Shown here piece after piece: positions 9,932 through 17,626 of a stretch of DNA of 64,000 bases. How positions within the stretch are numbered: position 1 is the first letter of the stretch; every line of letters begins with the position of its first letter. Under the pieces are notes generated by a model that had not been told where the DNA came from, did not search any database, and worked only from the letters and a program-made list of their open reading frames with translations. Made by a program: the position numbers and the translations under genes. The stretch comes from Gammaproteobacteria bacterium (lineage in GTDB: Bacteria > Pseudomonadota > Gammaproteobacteria > SZUA-152): NCBI GenBank assembly GCA_021647705.1, contig JAKIUF010000015.1, forward strand, positions 1 to 64,000, given 5' to 3'.

Positions 9932-10465
9932 ATGAAACTTTTTGCAATGGTAAATATTTTTCGTTTAACACTGCTCATCATGTGCGGTTTTAATTTTGGC
10001 ATAGCCCATGCGGATGTTTCAAAAAAATCGGGACTGAATTTACCTTTAAGCAGTGAATGGGGTGAGCCTGTATTTAACCAGCACACAATCCTTGATGAAG
10101 TTAACGAATGGCGGTGGCGCTATACACGGAAAAATTCCACATTAATCATAATTCAGGCTGAATGTGAAAAATGTAAGCCTATTACACAACAAGAAGTGGA
10201 TGAGTATAATAGTCGAGCAGCTCAAACCACAGGAAAAAACAGTGCCCTTCTGCTTAATTATAGAGGAATTCCGGCCATGCTAAGGATTCACGCCAGTCAT
10301 AAAAATGTAAATCTTCGTATATTTCAGATTAATACCAATGGTTTTTATTACAAAATACAACTGGGTGTAAATAGCTCGGCAACCCAAGACTTCAGCTTTA
10401 AGTTAGAAAATGAATTTATGGAAATGGTTAATGGATTTGTGCCGCAACCCCTTATTTCCCATTGA
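9932..10465 (+). CDS. Secreted protein of unknown function
   Basis: A 177-residue precursor with a clear signal peptide (hydrophobic FRLTLLIMCGFNFG, cleavage probably after IAHA before DVSKK). The mature part is hydrophilic, has one C-x-x-C pair (CEKC) and several aromatic beta-strand-like stretches (WRWRYTRK, GFYYKIQLG). It resembles small periplasmic hypothetical proteins, but I cannot assign a family. It sits between two copies of the GGACACAATA hairpin repeat, which suggests insertion as part of a small accessory block. Confidence 0.6.
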   Translation: MKLFAMVNIFRLTLLIMCGFNFGIAHADVSKKSGLNLPLSSEWGEPVFNQHTILDEVNEWRWRYTRKNSTLIIIQAECEKCKPITQQEVDEYNSRAAQTTGKNSALLLNYRGIPAMLRIHASHKNVNLRIFQINTNGFYYKIQLGVNSSATQDFSFKLENEFMEMVNGFVPQPLISH

Positions 10466-10514
10466 TTTATTATTCAGATACACTTCCAATAACTCCTTGT
10501 TCTGGCCTATAGAA

Positions 10515-10545
10515 AAACGGGTATTGTGTCCTCTTATTTTTTCTT
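10515..10545. repeat. GGACACAATA hairpin repeat, right-arm remnant
   Basis: GGTATTGTGTCCTCTTATTT matches the right arm of the copies at 6612 and 9768. No left arm is visible. Confidence 0.45.
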
Positions 10546-10616
10546 CACTTAAATAATCCTATGAACATCTGAAAGACTATTTCTAGTGCCGAGTATTCTA
10601 CAACTTTCTTACTTGT

Positions 10617-10952
10617 TTATTTTTCTTGGTTGCGGAATACTTCTTCAAACTCATTCTTGTCAAAAAATACACCATTACATTCATTACATATATCAATTTC
10701 AACACCTTTGATACTATATGCTTTTAGCTCTATTTCTCTATGCTTCGAACATAACCTTTTAGTATCGAATTCAACTCCACCCTCTTTCAATACTGGAAGA
10801 TCGTTCATTGACAGAGGCATAGAATGCTCTCGAAGAATTCTTTCAATCTGATTTCCAGGAACCCATACCCCATTGCAATTATCACAAGAAAACACCTCAT
10901 ACATTTGGATTTTGTTTTCTTTCAACCTACTTTCGCAATTTGGATAATTCAC
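10617..10952 (-). CDS. Zinc-ribbon protein of the zf-TFIIB type
   Basis: Two half-similar zinc-ribbon units. The first has CDNCNGVWV followed by an acidic/basic helix (NQIERILREH). The second has ICNECNGVFF followed by NEFEEVF, the typical zf-TFIIB pattern. The ligands are unusual: the N-terminal CPxC pair is YPNC, so one Cys is lost, and the second unit has CSKH. The likely start is GTG at 10952. Its GTGA overlaps the stop of a 14-codon upstream reading frame that begins MYIELLQEKG, which could be a coupled leader or the true 5' end cut off by a frameshift. Role unknown; zinc binding is inferred. Confidence 0.6.
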   Translation of the reverse strand: MNYPNCESRLKENKIQMYEVFSCDNCNGVWVPGNQIERILREHSMPLSMNDLPVLKEGGVEFDTKRLCSKHREIELKAYSIKGVEIDICNECNGVFFDKNEFEEVFRNQEK

Positions 10953-11131
10953 TGTTCTAAAAACCCTTTTTCTTGCAACAATTCAATATACATAATCACT
11001 AATTATGGAGCTAAATAAAATTGGTATATTACATAATTACGAACTTCCTATTTCTGCATAATAAAATGGACCTTGCTTGGCCGCACCCCCGTATTTCTGG
11101 GTTGGTTGAGCACTTACGTATATTAAGGCAG

Positions 11132-11166
11132 TGAAAAAAAGTCCGCTTACCTAGGTAAGCGGACTT
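11132..11166 (-). terminator. Rho-independent terminator after the PEP-CTERM gene
   Basis: A perfect palindrome with arms AAGTCCGCTTAC and GTAAGCGGACTT around CTAG (11139-11166). On the minus strand it is followed by a run of seven T. It lies about 57 bp past the stop of the gene at 11223 and is correctly oriented to end that operon. Confidence 0.8.
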
Positions 11167-11222
11167 CCCGCTTCAAACAAATATCTACAGACAACAAGCT
11201 GTGGAAATACGAAAAACTTCTA

Positions 11223-11870
11223 TTACATTAGCCGACGTCGCCCTGCAATACCAATTAACCCCAAGGCCAGCAGCGCAAGAGTAGTAGGCTCAGGCACGCT
11301 GGTCGCGGGATTCTGGATAATGGCGTTAGTAAGATTATCTATCGCAAGCGGATTACCAAAACCATCACCCAGCGCAAAAACCGTCGCAAAAAATACGGTA
11401 GTACTGGAACCAACTGCAAGAGTATCGACCTTGAACTCAAGCGTTGCCAATGTGAAAGAGTCTAATTGTATATCATCCAGATACGGTCCAATACAAAAAA
11501 CACACGAGGTGGCATCTGTTTCCAGAAAGCTAATTTCGGCGAGATTCACTATACCACCACCAAGATTCCCCGAACTAAAGTCACCAGCTTCAAATAAGTT
11601 AATATCGCCAAGTGATGTTCCTATGCTGTAACCCTGAAAAGATAGGGCATTGGAGTCAAACCCAATATCGATATCAAAATCTCCCAGAGAATTCGGGCCA
11701 CCGGCACTTAGCCCGCTAATGACCAAATTTAGACTGATATTATCGGTGGGAACTGCCGTCTGTACTGTCGGTTGAAGGCTTAACATGACTGCCGATGTTG
11801 GCATTGCAGCCAGAACCAGCATAGTTGCACTAAAAATTCCTATCAGTAATTTTCTTAAACTGTTTTCCAT
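11223..11870 (-). CDS. PEP-CTERM surface protein with a cohesin-like domain
   Basis: A 215-residue protein. The start at ATG 11870 has AAAGGA about 8 bases upstream; a longer frame would overlap the preceding gene. A signal peptide (LLIGIFSATMLVLAAM) is followed by a beta-rich domain of about 145 residues whose opening (ISLNLVISG, DFDIDIGFDSNALSF) matches cohesin-type folds. The C-terminus is a textbook PEP-CTERM sorting tag: VPEPTTLALLALGLIGIAG then RRR. Such proteins are processed by an exosortase, not encoded here, and go to the cell surface or extracellular matrix. It lies 56 bp downstream of a dockerin-like protein in one transcription unit, which suggests the two bind each other. The PEP-CTERM call is sure, cohesin probable. 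Confidence 0.85.
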   Translation of the reverse strand: MENSLRKLLIGIFSATMLVLAAMPTSAVMLSLQPTVQTAVPTDNISLNLVISGLSAGGPNSLGDFDIDIGFDSNALSFQGYSIGTSLGDINLFEAGDFSSGNLGGGIVNLAEISFLETDATSCVFCIGPYLDDIQLDSFTLATLEFKVDTLAVGSSTTVFFATVFALGDGFGNPLAIDNLTNAIIQNPATSVPEPTTLALLALGLIGIAGRRRLM

Positions 11871-11926
11871 TAGTTTATCCTTTTCTTTCTCATACACTCT
11901 AAAGAGTATTGTTTTATCAAGAACCG

Positions 11927-13756
11927 TTATTGAATTGCGCATCGTGAATGGGTGCATTGCAGCACACATTGGCGAGAATCATTGGCATTGATAATACCGT
12001 TGCCGTCAGAGTCTCGCGGGTCGTCAAACCCAGAAGCTGGGGTATTACGCGCTGCCATAATTAAATCGATATCATTTCGGTCGACGTCATTATCGCTGTC
12101 GATATCGCAACGTACTATTGTGATTGAGGTCCATTCACTTGTGGCCGTATCCGAAAAGCCACCTACGCTGGCGATAATCGTATCCATACCCACGTTAGTA
12201 CCGATATAGCAAAACTCACTGTTACCACTGGTATTTGTGAAGACAAATCCAGAACTCGGGTTTACTCCGGTGACATCGAAGTCAACACGAATTCCTGACA
12301 AGGGCACGGTATCTTGATCGGTTGCTGTAGCAATGACACAATGCTCAGTGTTGACCGGGTTGGTCGCCGTCGTCGGCGTCAATATCAAATCAGTCAATTC
12401 CGCCACGTCAGCCAGCGCCAGACCTCCGGGATAACCATAAGAGTCAAAACTGGCAAAACCATAGACAGTGACACCAAACGGTATTGGTGCGTTTAAGGTA
12501 TGACTGCCGAGCAGTATCGGTACCTGGGCACCGGAAAAGCCACTGCTGCCGATAGGAACAAAATCAGCTGCTGGAATCACAATACCATCCAGCGTGATAC
12601 TACCGACTGCTGCGTTCGATGCTACCACGTTGATAAAATTTGCGGTAAAACCGCTAGCTGGTGTCGTAATCGTGTAGCCTGCAAGAAACTGCTCAAAGGG
12701 CGGGACTACAACCTTAAAAGGATCTGAAGTAACGTTATCGAAAGAGGAGCTGTTGGAATATTGACTCACCAGCGCTGGTGCATCGGTGTTAATCGTCGCT
12801 GGATTCGTCAGAATGGTTTCATAGATACCCCCACGATTAAGGGTTGCGACAACGACACCGTCAATGGAAACCGTTGTCACATCCTGAGATGCCAATACCC
12901 GGAAAGTGTCTCCACCCGTCCGAGTCGCCAGTGGCATTGTCACGAATGATTGCCCCCATGTGCTTGCAGGTGGTAATTGTTCGACAATGTGATCGCAAGC
13001 AAAAAAACCTTGGGGAATATTGGCGCACTGATGCCCTCCGAAAACAGCAATCGGTAGATTCGATTCAATGATTGACCCACTCAAGTCGGCAGGTGCAGGC
13101 AGGCTGTTGCGCAACTGATAAGTCTGTCCCTGATTCATATTGATCGTGTACGGAATGCCTGCCAATCGACTACCAGTGGTAACAGTCGGTGTAATGGTCA
13201 CACTGGTATTATCCTGAGCCGCTACGATGCCAAACTGTGTGGCATTAACAATATTTACATTTTTATAGCCCTGATTAATATATTCGGTACCCAGGATATC
13301 AGTTGGTAATCCCAGGAATGCATCGGTTGTAAATTCCACCTGATTGAGGCCATACACCGTCACTTCATCCTCTGCGGTAACATGCACTCCCTTATCCCCA
13401 ACTGTATCTACTCTCGTTACTGAGACAGTATTGGGAAGTGTTACCGTCGTTACAGTTCCGGGGATAACTGTGTAGGGAGTAGAAAAAGACAATCCAGGGA
13501 TTTCCACGATACCCGTAGTCGCAATGTCACCAGTGATAAACAGGGTGGCATTTGGAGTCCCCAGATTGCCATTAAACATCAACCAGAAATCAGTGCCTTT
13601 GCTATCAGGCAAAGCCATCGCTTGTCCAGCGCTCAACACTGACACGCCAAAAAAACCAGTTGCAAACCAAGCTGTCTGAAAGACAAGCCTAATGGCCTTA
13701 CGGGCAAGATAGCAGGATTTTGTTATACATTTATTAATACTAAGTAGTGTGAACAT
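11927..13756 (-). CDS. Secreted IgGFc-binding-like adhesin with dockerin-like C-terminus
   Basis: A 609-residue precursor. AGGAGG precedes the ATG at 13756. The long signal peptide ends near QAMA/LPDSKG. Residues about 50-460 resemble the bacterial IgGFc-binding N-terminal domain (GTDFWLMF opening, repeated GI-VAAQD and VYGLNQ-type beta strands). An invasin-like Ig domain follows (TATNPVNTEHCVIATATD to SGFSDTAT region). The end has two EF-hand-like dockerin loops, DIDSDNDVDRND and DSDGNGIINAND, then a Cys-containing tail. Expected location is outside the cell, where Ca2+ would fold the dockerin-like part. The next gene encodes a cohesin-like PEP-CTERM protein, the natural partner. The domain order is clear; the ligand is unknown. 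Confidence 0.78.
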   Translation of the reverse strand: MFTLLSINKCITKSCYLARKAIRLVFQTAWFATGFFGVSVLSAGQAMALPDSKGTDFWLMFNGNLGTPNATLFITGDIATTGIVEIPGLSFSTPYTVIPGTVTTVTLPNTVSVTRVDTVGDKGVHVTAEDEVTVYGLNQVEFTTDAFLGLPTDILGTEYINQGYKNVNIVNATQFGIVAAQDNTSVTITPTVTTGSRLAGIPYTINMNQGQTYQLRNSLPAPADLSGSIIESNLPIAVFGGHQCANIPQGFFACDHIVEQLPPASTWGQSFVTMPLATRTGGDTFRVLASQDVTTVSIDGVVVATLNRGGIYETILTNPATINTDAPALVSQYSNSSSFDNVTSDPFKVVVPPFEQFLAGYTITTPASGFTANFINVVASNAAVGSITLDGIVIPAADFVPIGSSGFSGAQVPILLGSHTLNAPIPFGVTVYGFASFDSYGYPGGLALADVAELTDLILTPTTATNPVNTEHCVIATATDQDTVPLSGIRVDFDVTGVNPSSGFVFTNTSGNSEFCYIGTNVGMDTIIASVGGFSDTATSEWTSITIVRCDIDSDNDVDRNDIDLIMAARNTPASGFDDPRDSDGNGIINANDSRQCVLQCTHSRCAIQ

Positions 13757-14465
13757 TTTCTTTCTTCCTCCTGAAGATATCCTTGAAAACACAGTAAAAT
13801 AATATTTTTCGCACGATTGCGACAACATTAAGGGTACATATTGAAACGAAATGGAACCCGAAAATAATTGAGATAACGTTTCCCAATGTTTCGTTAAGTT
13901 ACATTCAGATGACCAGCTGAACCTTTTACGATTGAACTCCGATAAGGAAGAGTTATGCCCATGGTAGTAGTTGGTCGGTTTGACAATAATTACAGGCCAC
14001 AAAGGAATCGAATCTTCAATAATTAATTTTTCTATTTTTCGATTCCTGTAAGTGCCGAATGTACTCTAGGCAAAAGGCGTGCCATATATTCAACTTGTTG
14101 AATAAAAAGAAAATTTTTACATTACCGTTTATATTAAATAATGTATGTAAAATATTCCGACATAATACAAAGGAGAAATAAATGCTTTTGGTTCACAATC
14201 AAAAATGATGGATAAAACATATTTGGATGAAAATTGCTATCGATTAACACCCCTTTCAGTTAGTGATACGACCACCAACTACTCAGCCGATAGCTAATGA
14301 AAAAATAATCTTTTTTATAACTCGCGCCTTCGGAAAAGATGACGGTGTATTACTTAGGTTCGTTAACGATTTATTTTACGCTCGCCATAAACCTTCGTGC
14401 AATGAAAACCACTTCCACAAACAAAATGATATGTGATCATGTTAATAGCCTGTCAGTTTACAAAG
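13757..14465. other. AT-rich gap without a gene
   Basis: Contains the promoter region of the IgGFc-like operon, but no boxes can be placed with confidence. The reading frame upstream of the 13756 start stays open to 14002 but lacks protein-like character. No repeat is recognised before 14466. Confidence 0.4.
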
Positions 14466-14622
14466 GAATGAAAATTAAATAACTTATACAATTGGCATCC
14501 CTGCTTTAGCCCATTTTTACCTAAAATCACCTATTTTTGTGTGGCACCCGTTCCTCAATTAGAACAAACGAACACGGACTAAATCAGACGACTGCATGGA
14601 TCCAGGAGGTACTAACTTATGG
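14466..14622. mobile_element. MITE-like element family B, internally deleted copy
   Basis: The left end AATTAAATAACTTATACAAT matches the full copy at 31425, and the right end retains TACTAACTTAT. The middle lacks about 55 bp between two TCAAT direct repeats present in the full copy (CCTCAAT joined directly to AGAACAAAC). This looks like a slippage deletion. Confidence 0.6.
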
Positions 14623-14727
14623 GCGGGCGAAGATAAAACAATGCAGGAGAAATTATCGAGAGCGATTCAGGAAACAAAGCCGATCGTCACTTGTATAAAT
14701 TATATAATTTCCGTTCCTGATATGTTT

Positions 14728-15417
14728 TCAACTTGCCGTAATAAAACGCGATTGAAACCAGAGTATGGATGGATAAGCGGCAATCCATATCCAGAAAAAC
14801 CGATTCAGGCCAAACAGGCAAGCATTTGCGAAATGAAAAACTGCGGCAATAATCAATGCGATAATCAAGCTAATACGTGATAACAATAACAACGGGAAAA
14901 TCAATTCAAAAATCATCACTCCCCAGGCCATCACAAAAAGCACACGGGGTGATTTCGACCATTGCCGTAAAGATTCACTGGCGGGATAGACTGAAAACTG
15001 AAACACATCGCACAAGGCCCGGCCACTTCGCCATTCCGGGTTTACTACCTTTACCCAGCCTGAAAAAAAATACGAAAAAACCAACTGTATGGCGAGATAA
15101 CCAAAAGCGATTTCCTGCCAACGTTGTGCGGGGGCAAGATACACCAGACACAGGCAGAACAGGATTAACAAACTCATGCGATCAGAGCCGCCATTATACG
15201 GACCCTGAAAACGATGCAGTAATGCCAGACCCAATAAAAACAACAAAATGGCAACCCAGGCGGTTTGAAAACCGATTATCAGCAACACAGCCAAAATAAA
15301 ACGCGGTATAAACAGGCGTTGTTCATTGGGAAAACTTTTGAAATGCTCAATGCTTTGCTGAGCAAAAGCAAAGCCCAGTAAAATTTCTGTCAACCGAATG
15401 GCATCATCGAAGCTCAC
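14728..15417 (-). CDS. Multi-spanning membrane protein, HTTM-like
   Basis: A 229-residue protein with about six hydrophobic helices. The segments NGGSDRM, SGWVKVVNPEWRSGRAL and HFANACLFGLNRFFWIW resemble the HTTM family, named for vitamin K-dependent gamma-carboxylase-like membrane proteins. The bacterial members mostly have no known reaction and here only the membrane part is present. Its ATG overlaps the stop of the upstream 151-residue gene by 4 bp (ATGA), so the two are translationally coupled. The pair lies just downstream of ygfX-sdhE-sdhB, so it may be co-transcribed with the succinate dehydrogenase operon. Confidence 0.6.
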   Translation of the reverse strand: MSFDDAIRLTEILLGFAFAQQSIEHFKSFPNEQRLFIPRFILAVLLIIGFQTAWVAILLFLLGLALLHRFQGPYNGGSDRMSLLILFCLCLVYLAPAQRWQEIAFGYLAIQLVFSYFFSGWVKVVNPEWRSGRALCDVFQFSVYPASESLRQWSKSPRVLFVMAWGVMIFELIFPLLLLSRISLIIALIIAAVFHFANACLFGLNRFFWIWIAAYPSILWFQSRFITAS

Positions 15418-15869
15418 GTTTTATCCTGTGCGGATAACGGTTGAATACGTGAATGAAAAACCACTTGTTGCTGAAGACGGGAGTCTTGTCGCTGCACCAG
15501 CAGCAGTCGAAATTGTAAGTGTGTTGTTTTTTCCGTCAAACCGGAATGATTGCTCTTGAGTTCGGTAATAATACGTTTCAGGATTTCATCTTCACTGTGC
15601 TGTGTTGGCTGTTGCACAATGCGCTCGGCACAGCTAACCAGAAACAGTGATTCATTACGCTCCGGGTTCCAGAGCATGCGTCCGAGCATTTGCAGAAATG
15701 AAAGATGTGCCGGGCATGGACGAAATTCGCGCCATTCACAGTGCTCATCCGAAGGTGGGTTTGCTGAATTCAGCAGTACAAACTGTATGCGCGGCGAAGG
15801 TGCGATCACGTCAAAGAATCGCCAGGAAGGAATCACCGCAGGCAGGAGCAGTTTCAGGATATGAAACAT
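15414..15869 (-). CDS. Hypothetical protein coupled to the HTTM-like gene
   Basis: A 151-residue protein that starts with a hydrophobic stretch (FHILKLLLPAVIP) and continues with a basic/aromatic region (PSWRFFDVIAPSPRIQF), Cys-containing loops (HCEWREFRPCPAH) and a C-terminal beta-rich part. This layout is common for small proteins encoded next to HTTM proteins, which probably form a complex with them. No catalytic motif is visible and I do not recognise a family. It overlaps the next gene by 4 bp and lies 16 bp after ygfX. Confidence 0.55.
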   Translation of the reverse strand: MFHILKLLLPAVIPSWRFFDVIAPSPRIQFVLLNSANPPSDEHCEWREFRPCPAHLSFLQMLGRMLWNPERNESLFLVSCAERIVQQPTQHSEDEILKRIITELKSNHSGLTEKTTHLQFRLLLVQRQDSRLQQQVVFHSRIQPLSAQDKT

Positions 15870-15885
15870 GGTCAGAGAGCCATGG

Positions 15886-16344
15886 TTAACGACCCTTTTC
15901 CGCTTTTCCTGCCATTTTTAAGCGTACACGTAATTCCCGGAAAGTTTCCCGGTCCAGGGCATCCGGGGCCAACGTAAACGTTAACATACCGGGTTTGTTT
16001 TCCTGCCGAAAGTTCAACACTACCAGCCATGGATGCACATAGGTGGACTCGTGCAGGCTTGCTTCCATTTTTTCACCTCCAGCGGTTTCCAGAAGCCACT
16101 CACCATCCGTCTGCCAGGTGAGTGTCTGCACGCCGCCCTCCCCCATTCTGCCCGGCTGTTTGCGCAGCGCAATGACCAGACTCACCAGCAACACTACTGC
16201 AATGGTGATTTTTATCGGCAGGCTTAAATCCAGTGGGAACAATACCGCAATAGCGCCGAGATGACCGGCGATCAAAAGCCCGATAAGAATGCGGGATGCT
16301 TCAGGTTGCAGCTTGAGCGGCTGCGCGTATTTTGTTGACGACAT
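15886..16344 (-). CDS. ygfX: YgfX/CptA family inner-membrane protein
   Basis: A 152-residue protein with two close transmembrane helices (about 19-40 and 43-60), then a cytoplasmic beta-rich domain containing WLLETAGG and a HPWLVVLNF-like strand, as in YgfX (CptA). In Escherichia coli the ygfZ-sdhE-ygfX neighbourhood is conserved, and CptA was proposed as a toxin acting on the cytoskeleton with SdhE/CptB as antitoxin; the flavinylation role of SdhE is better supported. The start overlaps the end of sdhE by 44 bp. No better-placed start is visible. Confidence 0.75.
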   Translation of the reverse strand: MSSTKYAQPLKLQPEASRILIGLLIAGHLGAIAVLFPLDLSLPIKITIAVVLLVSLVIALRKQPGRMGEGGVQTLTWQTDGEWLLETAGGEKMEASLHESTYVHPWLVVLNFRQENKPGMLTFTLAPDALDRETFRELRVRLKMAGKAEKGR

Positions 16345-16558
16345 TGGCAGTATCCGGGTCTGCGGGCACGGTTCGGCCCATCAGGTATTCGAGTAACAGA
16401 TTATCGTGACAGGTTAACAAGTTTTCAAACTGATCGCGCTCATTTTCTGCCAGCTCATCAAAACCTTGATTGAGAAAACCGTGCAGCATGTCATCCAATT
16501 CCAGCATACCCCGGCGGCATTGCCAGTGTATGCGATTTTTACTGGCAGTGGATATCAC
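16301..16558 (-). CDS. sdhE: FAD assembly factor SdhE
   Basis: An 85-residue helical protein with the signature RRGMLELD and the downstream FLNQGFDEL and DNLLLEYLMGR segments of the SdhE/YgfY family. It binds SdhA and promotes covalent attachment of FAD. It overlaps sdhB by 4 bp, so it belongs to the succinate dehydrogenase operon, which fits the role. Length matches the family (about 88). Confidence 0.92.
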   Translation of the reverse strand: MISTASKNRIHWQCRRGMLELDDMLHGFLNQGFDELAENERDQFENLLTCHDNLLLEYLMGRTVPADPDTANVVNKIRAAAQAAT

Positions 16559-17250
16559 ACCAGGTGCTTCAACATCATTTTCTTGATGTTACCAATTGCC
16601 TGGGTGGGATTAAGTCCCTTGGGGCACACGTCCATACAGTTCATGATGCTGTGACAACGGAATAAACGATACGCGCCTTCAAGTTCCTCAAGGCGTTCGG
16701 CGGTGGCCTGATCACGACTGTCTGCCAGGAAACGCCAGGATTGCAACAAGGCTGCCGGGCCACGGAATTTGTCCGGGTTCCACCAAAACGAGGGGCAGGC
16801 CGTTGAGCAGGCACCGCATAAAATACATTCGTACAGGCCATCGAGCTGATCACGTTGCTCAGGTGTTTGCAGATATTCCGTTTCCGGCTCGGGATCATGC
16901 ACGGTGAGCCAGGGTTTGACGGAGCGGTACTGGTGATAAAACTGACGCATATCAACAACAAGATCACGCACAATGGGCAGGCCCGGCACCGGGCGTACTT
17001 CAATCGGTTCTTTGAGTGACTTCAGCGGGGTAATGCAGGCCAGTCCATTACGGCCATTGATATTCATCGCATCAGAACCACATACGCCTTCGCCGCAGGA
17101 GCGCCGAAAGCTCAGGCTGTCGTCTTCCTCTTTAATACGAAACAGTGCATCCAGCAGCATGTCTCCCGAGTTAAACCCATCCAGCGTGTATTCCTGCATA
17201 CGCGGCTTTTTATCGGTCTCGGGGTTGTAGCGGTGAATCAAAAATCGCAT
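16555..17250 (-). CDS. sdhB: Succinate dehydrogenase iron-sulfur subunit
   Basis: A 231-residue electron-transfer subunit of complex II. The N-terminal [2Fe-2S] motif is CGEGVCGSD with a following Cys in GLAC. The [4Fe-4S] motif is CILCGACSTACP, and the [3Fe-4S] ligands are in CHSIMNCMDVCP. Electrons pass from SdhA FAD to quinone at SdhCD. The gene is separated from sdhA by 376 bp containing a dispersed repeat, unusual for this operon. sdhE follows with a 4-bp overlap. Confidence 0.96.
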   Translation of the reverse strand: MRFLIHRYNPETDKKPRMQEYTLDGFNSGDMLLDALFRIKEEDDSLSFRRSCGEGVCGSDAMNINGRNGLACITPLKSLKEPIEVRPVPGLPIVRDLVVDMRQFYHQYRSVKPWLTVHDPEPETEYLQTPEQRDQLDGLYECILCGACSTACPSFWWNPDKFRGPAALLQSWRFLADSRDQATAERLEELEGAYRLFRCHSIMNCMDVCPKGLNPTQAIGNIKKMMLKHLV

Positions 17251-17315
17251 GGTACGGTTCCCTTAATAAAACACTCTCTTGATAAAAAGTCTCTTATAAC
17301 TAATGTCACGCAGGC

Positions 17316-17490
17316 TTCAAATGTGAATTAAGCGCTTAAAACACCTGTTTTAAGAATCATCGGGTATTTAACGCTGAGGTCGCAGAGGCGCTGAGGCGCT
17401 GAGGACGCAAAGAAAAACACTAAAAACTTTGCGTCCTCTGCGTCTTTGCACCCTCTGCGTTTATGACACACCACTTGTCAGTACCACTGA
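17316..17490. repeat. CGCAGAG-rich dispersed repeat, copy 3, inside the sdh operon
   Basis: Head GTGAATTAAGCGCTTAAAAC, then units GAGGTCGCAGAGGCGCTGAG and the return arm CTTTGCGTCCTCTGCGTC. It occupies most of the 376-bp gap between sdhA and sdhB. It can fold on itself and may affect transcript stability between the two genes. Confidence 0.75.
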
Positions 17491-17626
17491 CAACATAACC
17501 TCCCAATACACTGAAACGATTGTCCGAGAGCTTCTGCTATTGCTCAAGTTTCAGTTAGAATGCGAGTTGTAGCATCATGTAAAAACCATCAGTCATTGAT
17601 TCATTATTCCAAGTGCGCAACATCAG

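Noticed and set aside
14596-14880. 94-codon plus-strand frame
   Set aside because: It overlaps the HTTM-like gene on the other strand, has no protein-like pattern, and starts in a decayed MITE-like element.
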